From Gymnopus androsaceus JB14 (Eukaryota; Basidiomycota; Agaricomycetes; Agaricales; Omphalotaceae): a stretch of DNA of 64,000 nt. The stretch covers positions 248,001-312,000 of the forward strand of contig ML769394.1 of NCBI GenBank assembly GCA_009733575.1. Direction: 5' to 3'. Every line of letters begins with the position of its first letter. Position 1 is the stretch's first letter. The position numbers and the translations under genes are program-made. Shown here one piece after another: positions 22,570 through 32,423 of the stretch. The notes under the pieces were generated by a model that did not search any database, was not told the DNA's origin, and saw only the letters and a program-made list of their open reading frames with translations.

Positions 22570-23660
22570 CAACAGTTAGCAGGTTGAAGGCCCGGGTTTT
22601 GGCAACAGGAACAGTGGCCAAGGATTGTAAGGGTAACTGTGGCTGTCTGAGGAAACTCAATGCTTTAGACCTTGCGGTGAGTTCTAGCACTGACTGTTTC
22701 AATTCTTCTTTGCTGACTCTCTCGATCTACCATAGTACCTTGAAAGTTGTATTGAACAAACACCAGACCTTTTCCTTAAAGAGCTTCAAGAGCAATTATT
22801 TGAGGCTCGTGGTGTTGAGGCATCTCAACGGTGCATCCATACGTCATTAAAACGATGCGGATTCACTCGCAAGGAGGTGAGTATAGTCCATGACTTCTTG
22901 GGTACTATCATGAAAGATATCTAGGTCACGACTCACTCGGCCTGCCCTTGAACGCAATGAAGAGCTCAGGGCAGAATGCCTGATACGAATTGGACAAACT
23001 TATCACACAGATCAACTGGTCTTTGTTGACAAACGAGCCAATAACCGGAATACAACAAAGTGGGAATACGCCTGGTCACCAATTGGAACAAGAGCTCGAT
23101 GACATGATTACTTTGTGAGAGGGAAACGGTGGGTAACCTGGACACTCAATATCACTCAAAATCTAACCTCAGTTGCAGATACTTAATGTTGCCTGCACTA
23201 TCACTTGATGGCATCCTTCACTTGGACGTTCAAGACCAGCCATACACTGGTGCTTCATTCAACACATTTATTGATTGACTGCTAGACAATATGAATCCTT
23301 TCCACAGAAGAACTCCATCATTATTATGGACAATGCCAGTATACACAAATCACCGCAACTTTGGCCTATGATTGAGAACCGGCAAGTTTCTCAATAATTC
23401 CTTCATTGTCAACATTCTCACTTGTACATTCTACCGGTATGTGACTGGAATACCTTCCACCTTACTCACCTGATTTCAATCCTATCAAAGAAGGATTCTT
23501 GGGAATAAAGGCATGGATCCGAGCCAACCATGACTATACCCGCGTCGAGCTTGATGGTCATGCTGACTGCAACCCATATACGATGTTGTGGAGGGCTGTA
23601 TTTGAGACAGTGACCCCAGAAAAAGCAGAGGGGTGGTTCCGGGATTCTAGCTACATGTAG
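22570..23660 (+). pseudogene. IS630/Tc1-mariner type (DDE) transposase remnant
   Basis: Fragments read in order as a helix-turn-helix part (LNALDLA joined to YLESCIEQTPDLFLKELQEQ, then CIHTSLKRCGFTRKE), the start of the DDE domain (TDQLVFVDKRANNRN, WSPIGTRAR), HKSPQLWP and the final YLPPYSPDFNPIKEGF, which carries the last catalytic acid region. This is the layout of DDE_3/IS630-like transposases. In-frame TGA codons at 23100-23102 and 23276-23278 and several unclear joins show it is dead. Terminal repeats were not found. Confidence 0.75.
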
Positions 23661-23865
23661 TTCTGTCTGTCTAGTGGTATTGAGTTCAATGAAACTTCCT
23701 TGCTTCTAGTTCCAAGAAATAAACTTGATTGTAAATACTAATGTACGGTAATCTACAGTATGATACATGGTACAGAATCTGAGGAAAATATTTTACAGAT
23801 GGTTTGCGATTGAGGAAACCTGAGGAAATATGATACAGGTGACCGCGAAGTGGAGCTGGTAGAGT
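23661..23865. other. Left flank of the 20 kb element
   Basis: AT-rich DNA without genes. The three bases at 23863-23865 are AGT, repeated directly after the right end of the element. Confidence 0.5.
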
Positions 23866-24050
23866 CACACCGGAAACGGAAAAAATTCTTTACGCAAGAA
23901 TTTTCGACGGATTTTTTGCTTATCGTCCGTACTCTCACCATTGCTGATACCTTAGTTATCTCATGATACGAAATTCTCTAGTAAATCTAGTACGATTTTG
24001 TAAGATTCGTGAGTGAATTACACCCTGCTGAAAGATAGTAGGAGAACAAA
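23866..24050 (+). repeat. Left terminal inverted repeat of the 20 kb element
   Basis: It begins CACACCGG and contains its own small palindrome, AAAATTCTT-ACGC-AAGAATTTT. It pairs in inverted orientation with the stretch ending at 44035. Similarity is strongest in the outer 39 bases and falls off inward; the inner limit is approximate. Confidence 0.65.
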
Positions 24051-24375
24051 TATTTCGTTCAATGATAATTATTCGATGATATTCATTATCTTCTATCAAA
24101 AGATACAGTATGCAAAAACAGAGATACTTTATGATTCGATACTGTGAGTGATATTTCGACTATAAGCGTAGGAGATACCATGTCCGATAGCACAGGATTC
24201 TGCGGGGAGGAATGTGGTGAAGAAAGCTTGGTTGATATTCCAAGTTTCATGCTGATGGATATGCATGCATCGCGGATGCGATAAATTCTTGACGCATATG
24301 CGATGCGAAGAGCTGCGCATAGCTGTGTTAGCGACAAGTCCCACCACAGATGCCAATCACTAGTGTTGCGTCAGT

Positions 24376-26779
24376 TCATGAGCAGCGAACATTTATACTA
24401 CGACTCACAGTTTCATCCATAGAGTCCGAACCTTGATTGTACACACCGTTCTTCTCTAGCATAGAAAATGTAACATCTTTCTTTGCTTGAAGGAGTTCCA
24501 TGTCATACGGCGACAGGGACTTCAAATACCGGCAATGATATAGTGCAATCGGGAGTTTGCGCGCAACGGAATTGTGACTGCGTTCCTTACTCCGGCAATG
24601 AATCCTGCCCAAGGGAATGAGTCGTTGTTTTCCCTTAGAATGCACATTTCGTAGTTTCCGAGCAATGGTCTCCTCATCCAGCTCACGGAGAATTTGACCA
24701 ACAATGCGACGGCGATAGAATGGCTCATAGGTGACTAGTGCCAAGTCCGAGTCAGTGTGCTCCGATGACTGTCCATCTGTACCAAGTTTGATGAGAACTT
24801 CCTTTGCAAATTTCCATTTTGCGCGATCTGTTGTTGAAAGGCGCGGATTTTTGAGCAGTTCATTCACAGTATCAAGGCGCTCGCGATGTTTCTTCAAGCT
24901 AATAGATTAGCCTTGGGCTCAGAGATTGTCAAAATACATACTTTGAACTTTCGTTGGTTGACCTTGAGTTTTTCTGATCAAGCATTCTCTTGTGAGCGAG
25001 CACAATCATGGGATTCTTGGGCAGTTTCATAGCGTTCACCAGAAGCATGAACGCGCGGTTTATCAAGCTGCCAAGAGGCATGCGCTTGTTTCAGGTGATC
25101 CTGCAAGCAAATTTTGATCACCTCGGATGGGAGACAATCACCTGGAATGCGGAAAGTAGCTTGTTGATCAATGACCTGTGTCACCAGATTCGACACAACT
25201 TCTCGATTCCAGCGAGAGTTGCTCCAGCCTTGACCAAAGAAAAATTGGTGTTTGATTGCGCCCTCAGGGCCAGGCCCCTTGAACTCCTCATACGCCCGAG
25301 CTATTGCCGAGTCCACAGGGACATACTTCTGAAAATCATTGATTCTAGTCATACCAGTTGAGCTAATGAACACGCTGCGGATGAGTTTCTGCATGACAAT
25401 TAGCATCTGACAATGAAAAGAGGACCAAAACGCACCCTCCAATCTGATTCGAACTGATGATTTGCCAATGAGGAATCTTTGATCTCCTTATTGTAGGCTT
25501 GACTTCCAGGTCGAGGAATATTCTTGCGATGCGGGGCAGGAGTTGTAGGAGAAGTTGATGCAGCGGAAGTAAGCCCTTGTAGAACTTGGGTAACTATGCT
25601 ATCAACGAGGCTTTCGGACTGTTTTTGGCCAGGTGGGAATGAAGACAAGGGAGTTGATGAGGAGGCAGAAGAAGACGCAGGCAAGGGGGACGAGGAGGAT
25701 TGATTATTCTGGGACGACTGTTGCCGCATGCACTGTCGCAAGTCCTGTATCTCGGTTTCACGCTCGTTCTAGCAGGATATATTAGCTTCCTCTGGTTTGG
25801 GGAATTGAATTGATTTACCTTCTCTTGTTGAGCTTGGTTAAAATCCTTTGTCTAAGGCCAAGATGTGAGAAAAGTTATTTTCTCAATCTAGGGAACCTAC
25901 CAGCTGGGTAATGGTTTCGCTCTGCCTTGCAATTGTTGGAGCTGCCATCTTTATCTGATGGAGTGAGCTTGTGGTATACTCAATCAGATGTGCCATATAC
26001 GTACTTACTCTGCAAGCTTCACTGAGTTCGCTAACACATCTTCCTTCTCGGCTAAAGCTCTGTTCCTGTCAGAGGTGAGTCTTGCACAGTCTGATGCCTG
26101 AAAGACAGAATTAGTCTGTAATCCTGCAGACCAAGATTATAACTCACGAGTGTATGAATTCTGTCACTCTGGAGTTCAATGGTGACCTCAGCCTCTTCTA
26201 AACGTTCCATAGTCGAAGCAGCTTGGGCCTTGAGCTCTTCAAGCATGCGTACCACATCCTGCTGATTGTGTCAGAGAGTAAGAGGGAGTTTGATGGACAT
26301 ATATCATTGGGCTCATCCAAACGAGCGTTTATGCATTCTCTCAGTTGCTCGTTCTCCTGAAAGGCCGCAGCATACTGCGTGCGGAAAAACTGCAGTTCCT
26401 TCTCAGTAGCTAGATGCTTTTCTTGTTCCTGCGGACATGGAAATAGTCAGTGATGTTCAAAAAGAGTGTGGAGGCTAATCACTTCATCAAACTGGTGCTG
26501 CGCAGGACCAGATACTGCACGAAATTTATCTGGATGCGCGTACGGAGTACTTTCGTCATCATGTGGTCGATGTCCATTTCTATTGTATAGGACGAGTTGA
26601 GTTAATGGCTCCGAAGATACAGATGCCGCGTCCAATGGGGAATTGGAAGGCAGAGGGGCCGGGGAAGGCGAGGAGGATGAACCTGCATCTTGGGAAGATT
26701 GAGCTGGCCGTGTACCGTTAGTGAGTAGACGAGAAGGATAGGGCATATAGCGAAGACTTTTGGTGGAAGGATCAGTCAT
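24376..26779 (-). CDS. Coiled-coil, Ser/Pro-rich protein of unknown function
   Basis: I do not recognise this family. From the ATG at 26779 the first exon encodes a Ser/Pro/Ala-rich N-terminus (MTDPSTKSLRYMPYPSRLLT). Short exons rich in Glu, Gln and Leu follow (QEKHLATEKELQFF, VRMLEELKAQAASTMERLEE), predicting coiled coil, then another Ser/Pro stretch (SSSSPLPASSSASSS). The conserved-looking C-terminal half has WSNSRWNREVVSNLVTQVI, YEPFYRRRIVGQILRELDEE and LPIALYHCRYLKSLSPYDME. At least six short introns are needed. The last exon may splice at a GTGAGT near 24408 and continue past the stop I give, with DWHLWWDLSLTQLCAALRI. It lies just inside the left end of the 20 kb element, transcribed outward, so it could be a transposon accessory gene. 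Exact exons are not resolved. Confidence 0.5.
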
Positions 26780-27321
26780 CGTATAGTGTATGTTTCGTGT
26801 TTGTATGTTGAAAAGTAAAGACAGGGAATGTGAAGACAGGGAAAGTAAAGAAGGAAAAGTAGGGCGCCTGGCCTGATGGATGAGTTCATGTTGCTCAGGC
26901 ATTTTAAAAGCCGAGCCATACCATATGCGCAAGGCTGCGATGAGATTGCTGGATGATTCGCACAATAAGAATTGAACTTTGACAATAAGAATTTTGAAAT
27001 CTCACGTCATGTACATTTCTGCCATATGCGCAAGACTCTGGAAAGGAAGGAATTTAGCCAAACTCCAACAATAGTGAGTTGACATCTAACCTCAGGGACC
27101 ATGCGATTGAGGATGGCAGTCAGATAATGCGATCGTTCTTGTATTCATTAACCAGTCTCTTATTGTCATGATACTTTAGATGTACATAGATGGAAGTACA
27201 TTATGCCAACTGCAGGGGCGCTGCCAATCTTCATCTCCGAACGCTTTGAAAAGATGTAAGATGAGGTGCAAAACTAAAGAGTACTGTGTCAGTATTGAAG
27301 AATGAACATGAAGAAAACACT

Positions 27322-27758
27322 TCACAGCTTTGCAATGCGCCTTGCTTTTGGTGCATCGTTACTGCGGAGATTCACTACACAGTCAGTTGGTCCCTTGCTG
27401 ACTCTCATTATTAGAAGGTCTCCACGAAAGCCCAGTGTTGTATGTAACGCGAGTCTTTTGTGTCGTTGGAAGAAAATTCGAAACCGATTGCCTCTATACT
27501 GCACATCGCAATCATGAATATGCTGTTGGGTGAGCCAATCGGTGAAGCGAGGTTCTGGCAAGGGTAGACGAGATGCATGTAATAGATTCAATGGGCCTAG
27601 AGAAGTGGTGGCAATTGTCACACCAGTGGATGGCCCTTGCGCTGGGATTCGATACGCTCGTAGATTAAAGATATATTTGGACTGTGATGACGGTTAGTGA
27701 GCTGTTTGTAGTTAAGGTGAAGATTTACATTAGGTGAATTTGTTTGACTGGTAGGCAT
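27322..27758 (-). CDS. Small hypothetical protein
   Basis: Two exons are likely: a first coding MPTSQTNSPN from the ATG at 27758, then after an intron a second from about 27671 coding SKYIFNLRAYRIPAQGPSTG and ending ARRIAKL. The product of roughly 125 residues is basic, with no motif I know. It sits between two other minus-strand genes of the 20 kb element. Codon use looks like its neighbours. Confidence 0.4.
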
Positions 27759-28058
27759 TGTGAACGTTATGAATGTTGGACTAGAAAGTGACTAAAGAGT
27801 GGCTAGAGAGCAAGTGAATGGTAGCCTGCTACCAAAGTATTCAGTGAAAGGTATTCTCAATGCAAAGGATACAGATACGCACTATGTATATGTGAAGCGC
27901 AGGCTTAGCTGATTCGACCGTCAGATTGGATACGCACCCATCCTTTTGTTCTTTGGCCTTTTTCATTCCTTTTCCTTTTCACTCCACACGGTTATTTCTT
28001 ATCTCATCATTGTATTTTCACACTATGTACTACTTTATTGTTTCGTATTATTGTTTTA

Positions 28059-28781
28059 TTATGCAATGTGATTGGTTGTTGCCTTGCGCTTCTTACGAGC
28101 ATCGGTATCCTTCAGGTTCTTGAGTTGCTCGCGCAAAGCAGCGTTTGCACCCCAAAAGTCCAAGTGGTTTTTGAAGGCAGGAAACTGTTCAAATATCTGG
28201 GAGAAGGTTCAGAAAGGCGAACTGAGCAGCCACTTGTGGATGTACAATGTTACGAGCTGCTTGCAGAGCTTGTTCATCTTGCGCACTCAGTGGTTTGCCA
28301 AGCTCCAAGTGCGTCAAGACTGCGGATTTAGCAGTATTCTGCATGCAAACATTGAGATATGATATGTTAGGACATTGCAATCAAAACTTACTCTCAGGTC
28401 GCGAACAAGTTCTTTCTCCCAACCAGAATTAGTGAGTGTGAACCCGGAAGGGCAGGAAGTATACATTATACTCGAGGGACCAGGCGTGGTAGCTGGATGC
28501 ATTGGGCTGCCAATTGCATCATCTTCATCCTCGGGGCTGGGAGTTAGAGGAGATGGCGGGTTTTCAGACGGATCCGGAGCTCGCGCTTTTGTGTTAATCG
28601 GGGGAGGGATGGAACGCGCCCGGTAAGGATGGAACCTTGGGGTATCAGCTAGCTCCTGGTGGATAGCCAAGGGCACCGCACGAGTGGAGCGCTGGATATT
28701 GGTGAATATGAGCGGGATGACTTTCGGTTGTTTAGCCCTTCGAGGAGGTGCCCAGGTGGGGAGTGACTTTTTGGGAGGCAT
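28059..28781 (-). CDS. Small basic Pro-rich protein, unknown function
   Basis: The ATG at 28781 starts MPPKKSLPTWAPPRRAKQPK, followed by a Pro/Ser-rich acidic middle (ENPPSPLTPSPEDEDDAIG). A GTAAGT donor leads to a second exon, NTAKSAVLTHLELGKPLSAQ. A final segment, FWGANAALREQLKNLK then DARKKRKATTNHIA, can be joined by a 37-base intron (GTGGCTGC to CTCCCAG); without that intron the frame stops near 28188. The basic tail resembles a nuclear localisation signal. The start is about 130 bases from the divergent WD40 gene, so they may share a promoter. Confidence 0.45.
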
Positions 28782-28913
28782 TGGGATCCCCACCTCGTAC
28801 AGTCTGATGACCTTATATGTCAAATTGAATGACAATAAGAACATAAGTGTTATTGTAAACAAAAAGAACGGTCAGATTTAAAGGGAATCTAGTCTCACCC
28901 TGACTTGAGCCCA

Positions 28914-31900
28914 ATGCCAAATCGTACTTCTCCCTCCTGCGAAAGTGGACACTACGCACTGTCCCAGACTCTTGTTGGTCATGACGGGCCTACACTGTGC
29001 GTTGCAACTCATCCTCATGCCACCTACATTGCCACTGGTGGTGAGTTCACTTCCCACAATGATCTGTTGAAACTCACGATAGCTTTGTAGGGCGAAATGG
29101 TACAACAATTTGGGCAATGCCCCTTGGAGTACCTGTAGAGTCTCCGACAGGTCCGGGAGACCGCGGATTTACGACAGCAGTCGTATGGATGACCAGGCCC
29201 GATGATACTGAGGAAGGCATCGCATATGGCACAGACAAGGGTTATCTATACATTTGGAAGAGAGACAAACCTGAATTGAAAGTAAGTAATGCTCACAAGC
29301 TACCATGAGTCGTCAATAACTTACAGATTCTCAGTTTCATGAAGTTTTCTGCAGACGCTTGCAGGCAGACCCAGGGTGGGAAGAGATCTCGGCCTTAGCA
29401 TACGATACCAATTGCCACCAGTTGGCTGTCAGCCAGCGTTCGCAGATGGACCACAGATTTCTGATTGATGTGTCCATGCACCCCCACAAGATAAAATCGG
29501 TGAAGATCGAAGACCACTACCCTCAAGCTATAACGTTTGGCCATACCGGTGTGAAAGGAATTGAGATTTGGTCGTTTGGATGCGACGATGGAGATATGTA
29601 AGTGGTGATGATAAAACTGGTGATACACTAAATGAACTCGTTTGTGAAGTCACGTATTGAACAAGGAAGGACTTACTTTGGCAACGCACAGAACGGGCGT
29701 GGTAGCGTGAGTTCAGTGCAGTTCCTTGACAGTCAGATGCTCAATGGTAGCAGTGGAGACGCAGCCATTAACTTGAAGGACGACATCTTCATCCTGGACG
29801 ATGCGGCCCAGGGGATTGGCCTATACAAATTGAGTTCCTGCGAGCGTATGAAGACTTTTGAGGTGCCCATAAAGGTGGGCCGCCGGTCCCGAACAGTAGC
29901 TTTCCATGATCAAAGCACTGCAGTCATCAGTGGTAGTGATCATGGCCATGTACTGTGGCGGCGAAAATTAACCGAACACGCAAAATGTCACCTTGTAACG
30001 GCCATAGCGGGGTGAATAGCACATATTAGAATTTGTGTTCGGGGGCAATATTGTAGCCCTTTCGGATCCGCAGATGGTCCACTTTTCACGTTTGAGAAAT
30101 ATTTACAAATGGTAGAGTTATAGGCCAATATGTACAAAGCATCACATTTTATGATGTAATTTTTGTGAATTTTGACTCTAATGAGCTTTTTTCAATGTGT
30201 TCCTAAGCTTTTCTTGCGATTGTTTTTGTACAGGACTACTATTGGGACCATAAGGCTTTTATATCATGGCTTAAACCCAGAAGGAACATGCCATATTGAT
30301 GCATCAATTGAGGATGTTTATTTTTACCTGAAATTACAATAGCAGATGAATGAGGGCAAATCATGGGAAGGTTTAGTGGGTGATTCTATAGCATTTTGAG
30401 TCCTAAAGTGATCCCAATTCACAGAATTAAATAGTATAGGAAATTCATTGAATTATAGCTTAAGAAACTTCAAGTAGCAATTTTTCTGGGGTAATTTCAA
30501 ATTTAATGGCCTTAATTTGAATGTTTTTGAACCTTTTCTGCTGATGTTTTTTTCTGACCAGACTCTAGGGATGCATATAGTTCCATAATACATATTGGCC
30601 TCATCATACTAGTCTTGGTTCTGATCAAAAAGCCTCCACCATCCCAGAAATATGGCCCAACTAAGGACTAAGAATTTCTTCCCTCTTGTCTTCAGTACAT
30701 AGAGTGACTGTACCATCCAAAATGATTCATAGATATCCTCCAGCATCAAAGAACCCCATCACAGCCTCAATGCTTGAATTCAGACACCACAGGCTAAATA
30801 CAAGCTCACATTTTTATTTAGGGCAGATTTTCGAAAATAATTGTGGAAGATTTGTGTTTTTGGACATGGAAAATGGCCTCATTCATGGACCCAACTTGTG
30901 TTATGAAGGTATATGCATCCTTAGAGTGTGACCAGAAAAAAACATCAGCAGAAAAGGTTCAAAAACATTCAAATTAAGGCCATTAAATTTGAAATTACCC
31001 CAGAAAAATTGCTACTTGAAGTTTCTTAAGCTATAATTCAATGAATTTCCTATATTATTTAATTCTGTGAATTGGGATCACTTTAGGACTCAAAATGCTA
31101 TAGAATCACCCACTAAACCTTCCCATGATTTGCCCTCATTCATCTGCTATTGTAATTTCAGGTAAAAATAAACATCCTCAATTGATGTATCAATATGGCA
31201 TGTTCCTTCTGGGTTTAAGCCATAATATAAAAGCCTTATGGTCCCAATAGTAGTCCTGTACAAAAATAATCACAAGAAAAGCTTAGGAACACATTGAAAA
31301 AAGCTCATTAGAGTCAAAATTCACAAAAATTACATCATAAAATTTGATGCTTTGTACATATTGACCTATAACTCTACCATTTGTAAATATTTCTCAAACT
31401 TGAAAAGTGGACCATCTGCAGATTCGAAAGGGCTACAATATTGCCCCCAAACACAAATTCTAATATGTGCTATTCGCCCCGCTATGGCCGTTACAAGGTG
31501 ACATTTTGCGTGTTCGGTTAATTTTCGCCGCCACAGTATACGTTTTCGAACGTAGGTTGGGAACAGTGCGCGATACTCTGTATACGGGCCACAATGACTG
31601 GGTACAATCTGTAGCAGTGAGTTCAATTTAAACCTTCAGGAATACAAGTGGACTTACATTCATACAGACATTCGATAATGAGGGAAAAGCTAGTATCGTT
31701 GTTGGAAGATCAGGAGAGAATGTTGAAGGCAGTAACCCAATTCAAGTGTGGGTTAAGAAGGATCCGGTCTCGAGTGCTGTTCCTACGGCAAAGAGCAACA
31801 GGTTTGAAAAGCTCTGGATTGCGATTAGCGTTGTCTTGGCTGTACTTTTCGTGGTTGAGAATATTTTGGTGCGTGCCAGCTCTATCAGACTAAACCTTTG

Positions 31901-31966
31901 CTAACCATTCCTCGCTAGCATGTTCCAGTAGTGGCCTGGATGAAGAAAGCATTTATGAGTGTGTGA
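28914..31966 (+). pseudogene. WD40-repeat protein with C-terminal membrane anchor, split by an insertion
   Basis: Exons at 28914-29040 and from 29091 join in phase to give WD40-like blades (LVGHDGPTLCVATHPHATYI, GRNGTTIWAMP, GIAYGTDKGYLYIWKRD, ISALAYDTNCHQLAVS, VAFHDQSTAVISGSDHGH). The reading is interrupted at 29953-31536 by a palindromic element. Coding resumes with FERRLGTVRDTLYTGHNDWV, and the last exons encode IQVWVKKD and a hydrophobic segment, LWIAISVVLAVLFVVENIL, ending at 31966. The frame is restored exactly if the element and one TA are removed, so the gene was functional until the insertion. The family, a WD40 propeller on a single C-terminal membrane helix, is common in Agaricomycetes; its function is unknown to me. 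Confidence 0.7.
29953..31536. mobile_element. 1.58 kb palindromic (foldback) element, TA target duplication
   Basis: The ends are CTGTGGCGGCGAAAATTAAC and its exact inverse. The two arms, about 29953-30597 and 30893-31536, match nearly base for base, with only scattered substitutions, around a loop of about 295 bases. TA flanks both sides (29951-29952 and 31537-31538). No transposase is present, so this is non-autonomous; TA duplication suggests Tc1/mariner-type machinery. The high identity of the arms implies a young insertion or repair-driven arm homogenisation. Confidence 0.85.
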
Positions 31967-32423
31967 TAATGCTAGGAAGAAGCCAGGGCATCAGTATGCA
32001 CTGTATTTGTGCACGTTCAGCTTACCGATGACCGAGGACCTGCTCAAAGTCTGCCAGTAAGGTCTTAACTGTGTTGTCCTTTTGCGTCAAGATGTCTGTC
32101 CTTGCTGTTCGAATGTATCACTTACTTGTACAAACTTGTATGATCCTAATAGTCTTGATTTCCGTGGTTGCATGCGTGTATTCAAGTTTAGAGAGACATG
32201 CTGGCAGCGATGATGGACGTTGAGGAGAAAGAGCGAAAGTTGTTTGGTTGCCAAACAACGGTCCGATGGCCCTAGCCGCAACAGCGATTTTGACAGAAAA
32301 AGGAAATGCGTGCTAACCTACCGGCTACCGTGGATCCCGAATCCGCTACTGGCGTTTTTACACGTTGCCTCTTTCGCCGTCTTCCTTTCACAACTGCGCA
32401 TGCCTAGTTAGTAGTCTCCCACC
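31967..32423. promoter_or_regulatory. Spacer between WD40 and CRN-like genes
   Basis: No gene is seen. It contains the left copy of a ~100 bp inverted repeat (32202-32307). Just before the next gene is a short stretch rich in CACC and CCATGA. Confidence 0.4.
32202..32307 (+). repeat. Inverted repeat flanking the CRN-like gene, left copy
   Basis: About 103 bases (containing GATGATGGACGTTGAGGAGA and TTGGTTGCCAAACAACGGTC) recur in inverted orientation at 35511-35612 with roughly one mismatch per ten bases. Both copies contain a short open stretch reading ATGATGGACGTTGA, so they could be duplicated first-exon fragments rather than transposon ends. Confidence 0.75.

Noticed and set aside
23850..23857. 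GTGGAGCT as an 8 bp target duplication (also at 44037-44044)
   Set aside because: On the left it is separated from the terminal repeat by seven bases, whereas AGT abuts both ends; AGT is the simpler reading.
30686..30931. An 81-codon open frame in the loop of the 1.58 kb palindrome
   Set aside because: No motif, no splice context and no resemblance to a transposase.
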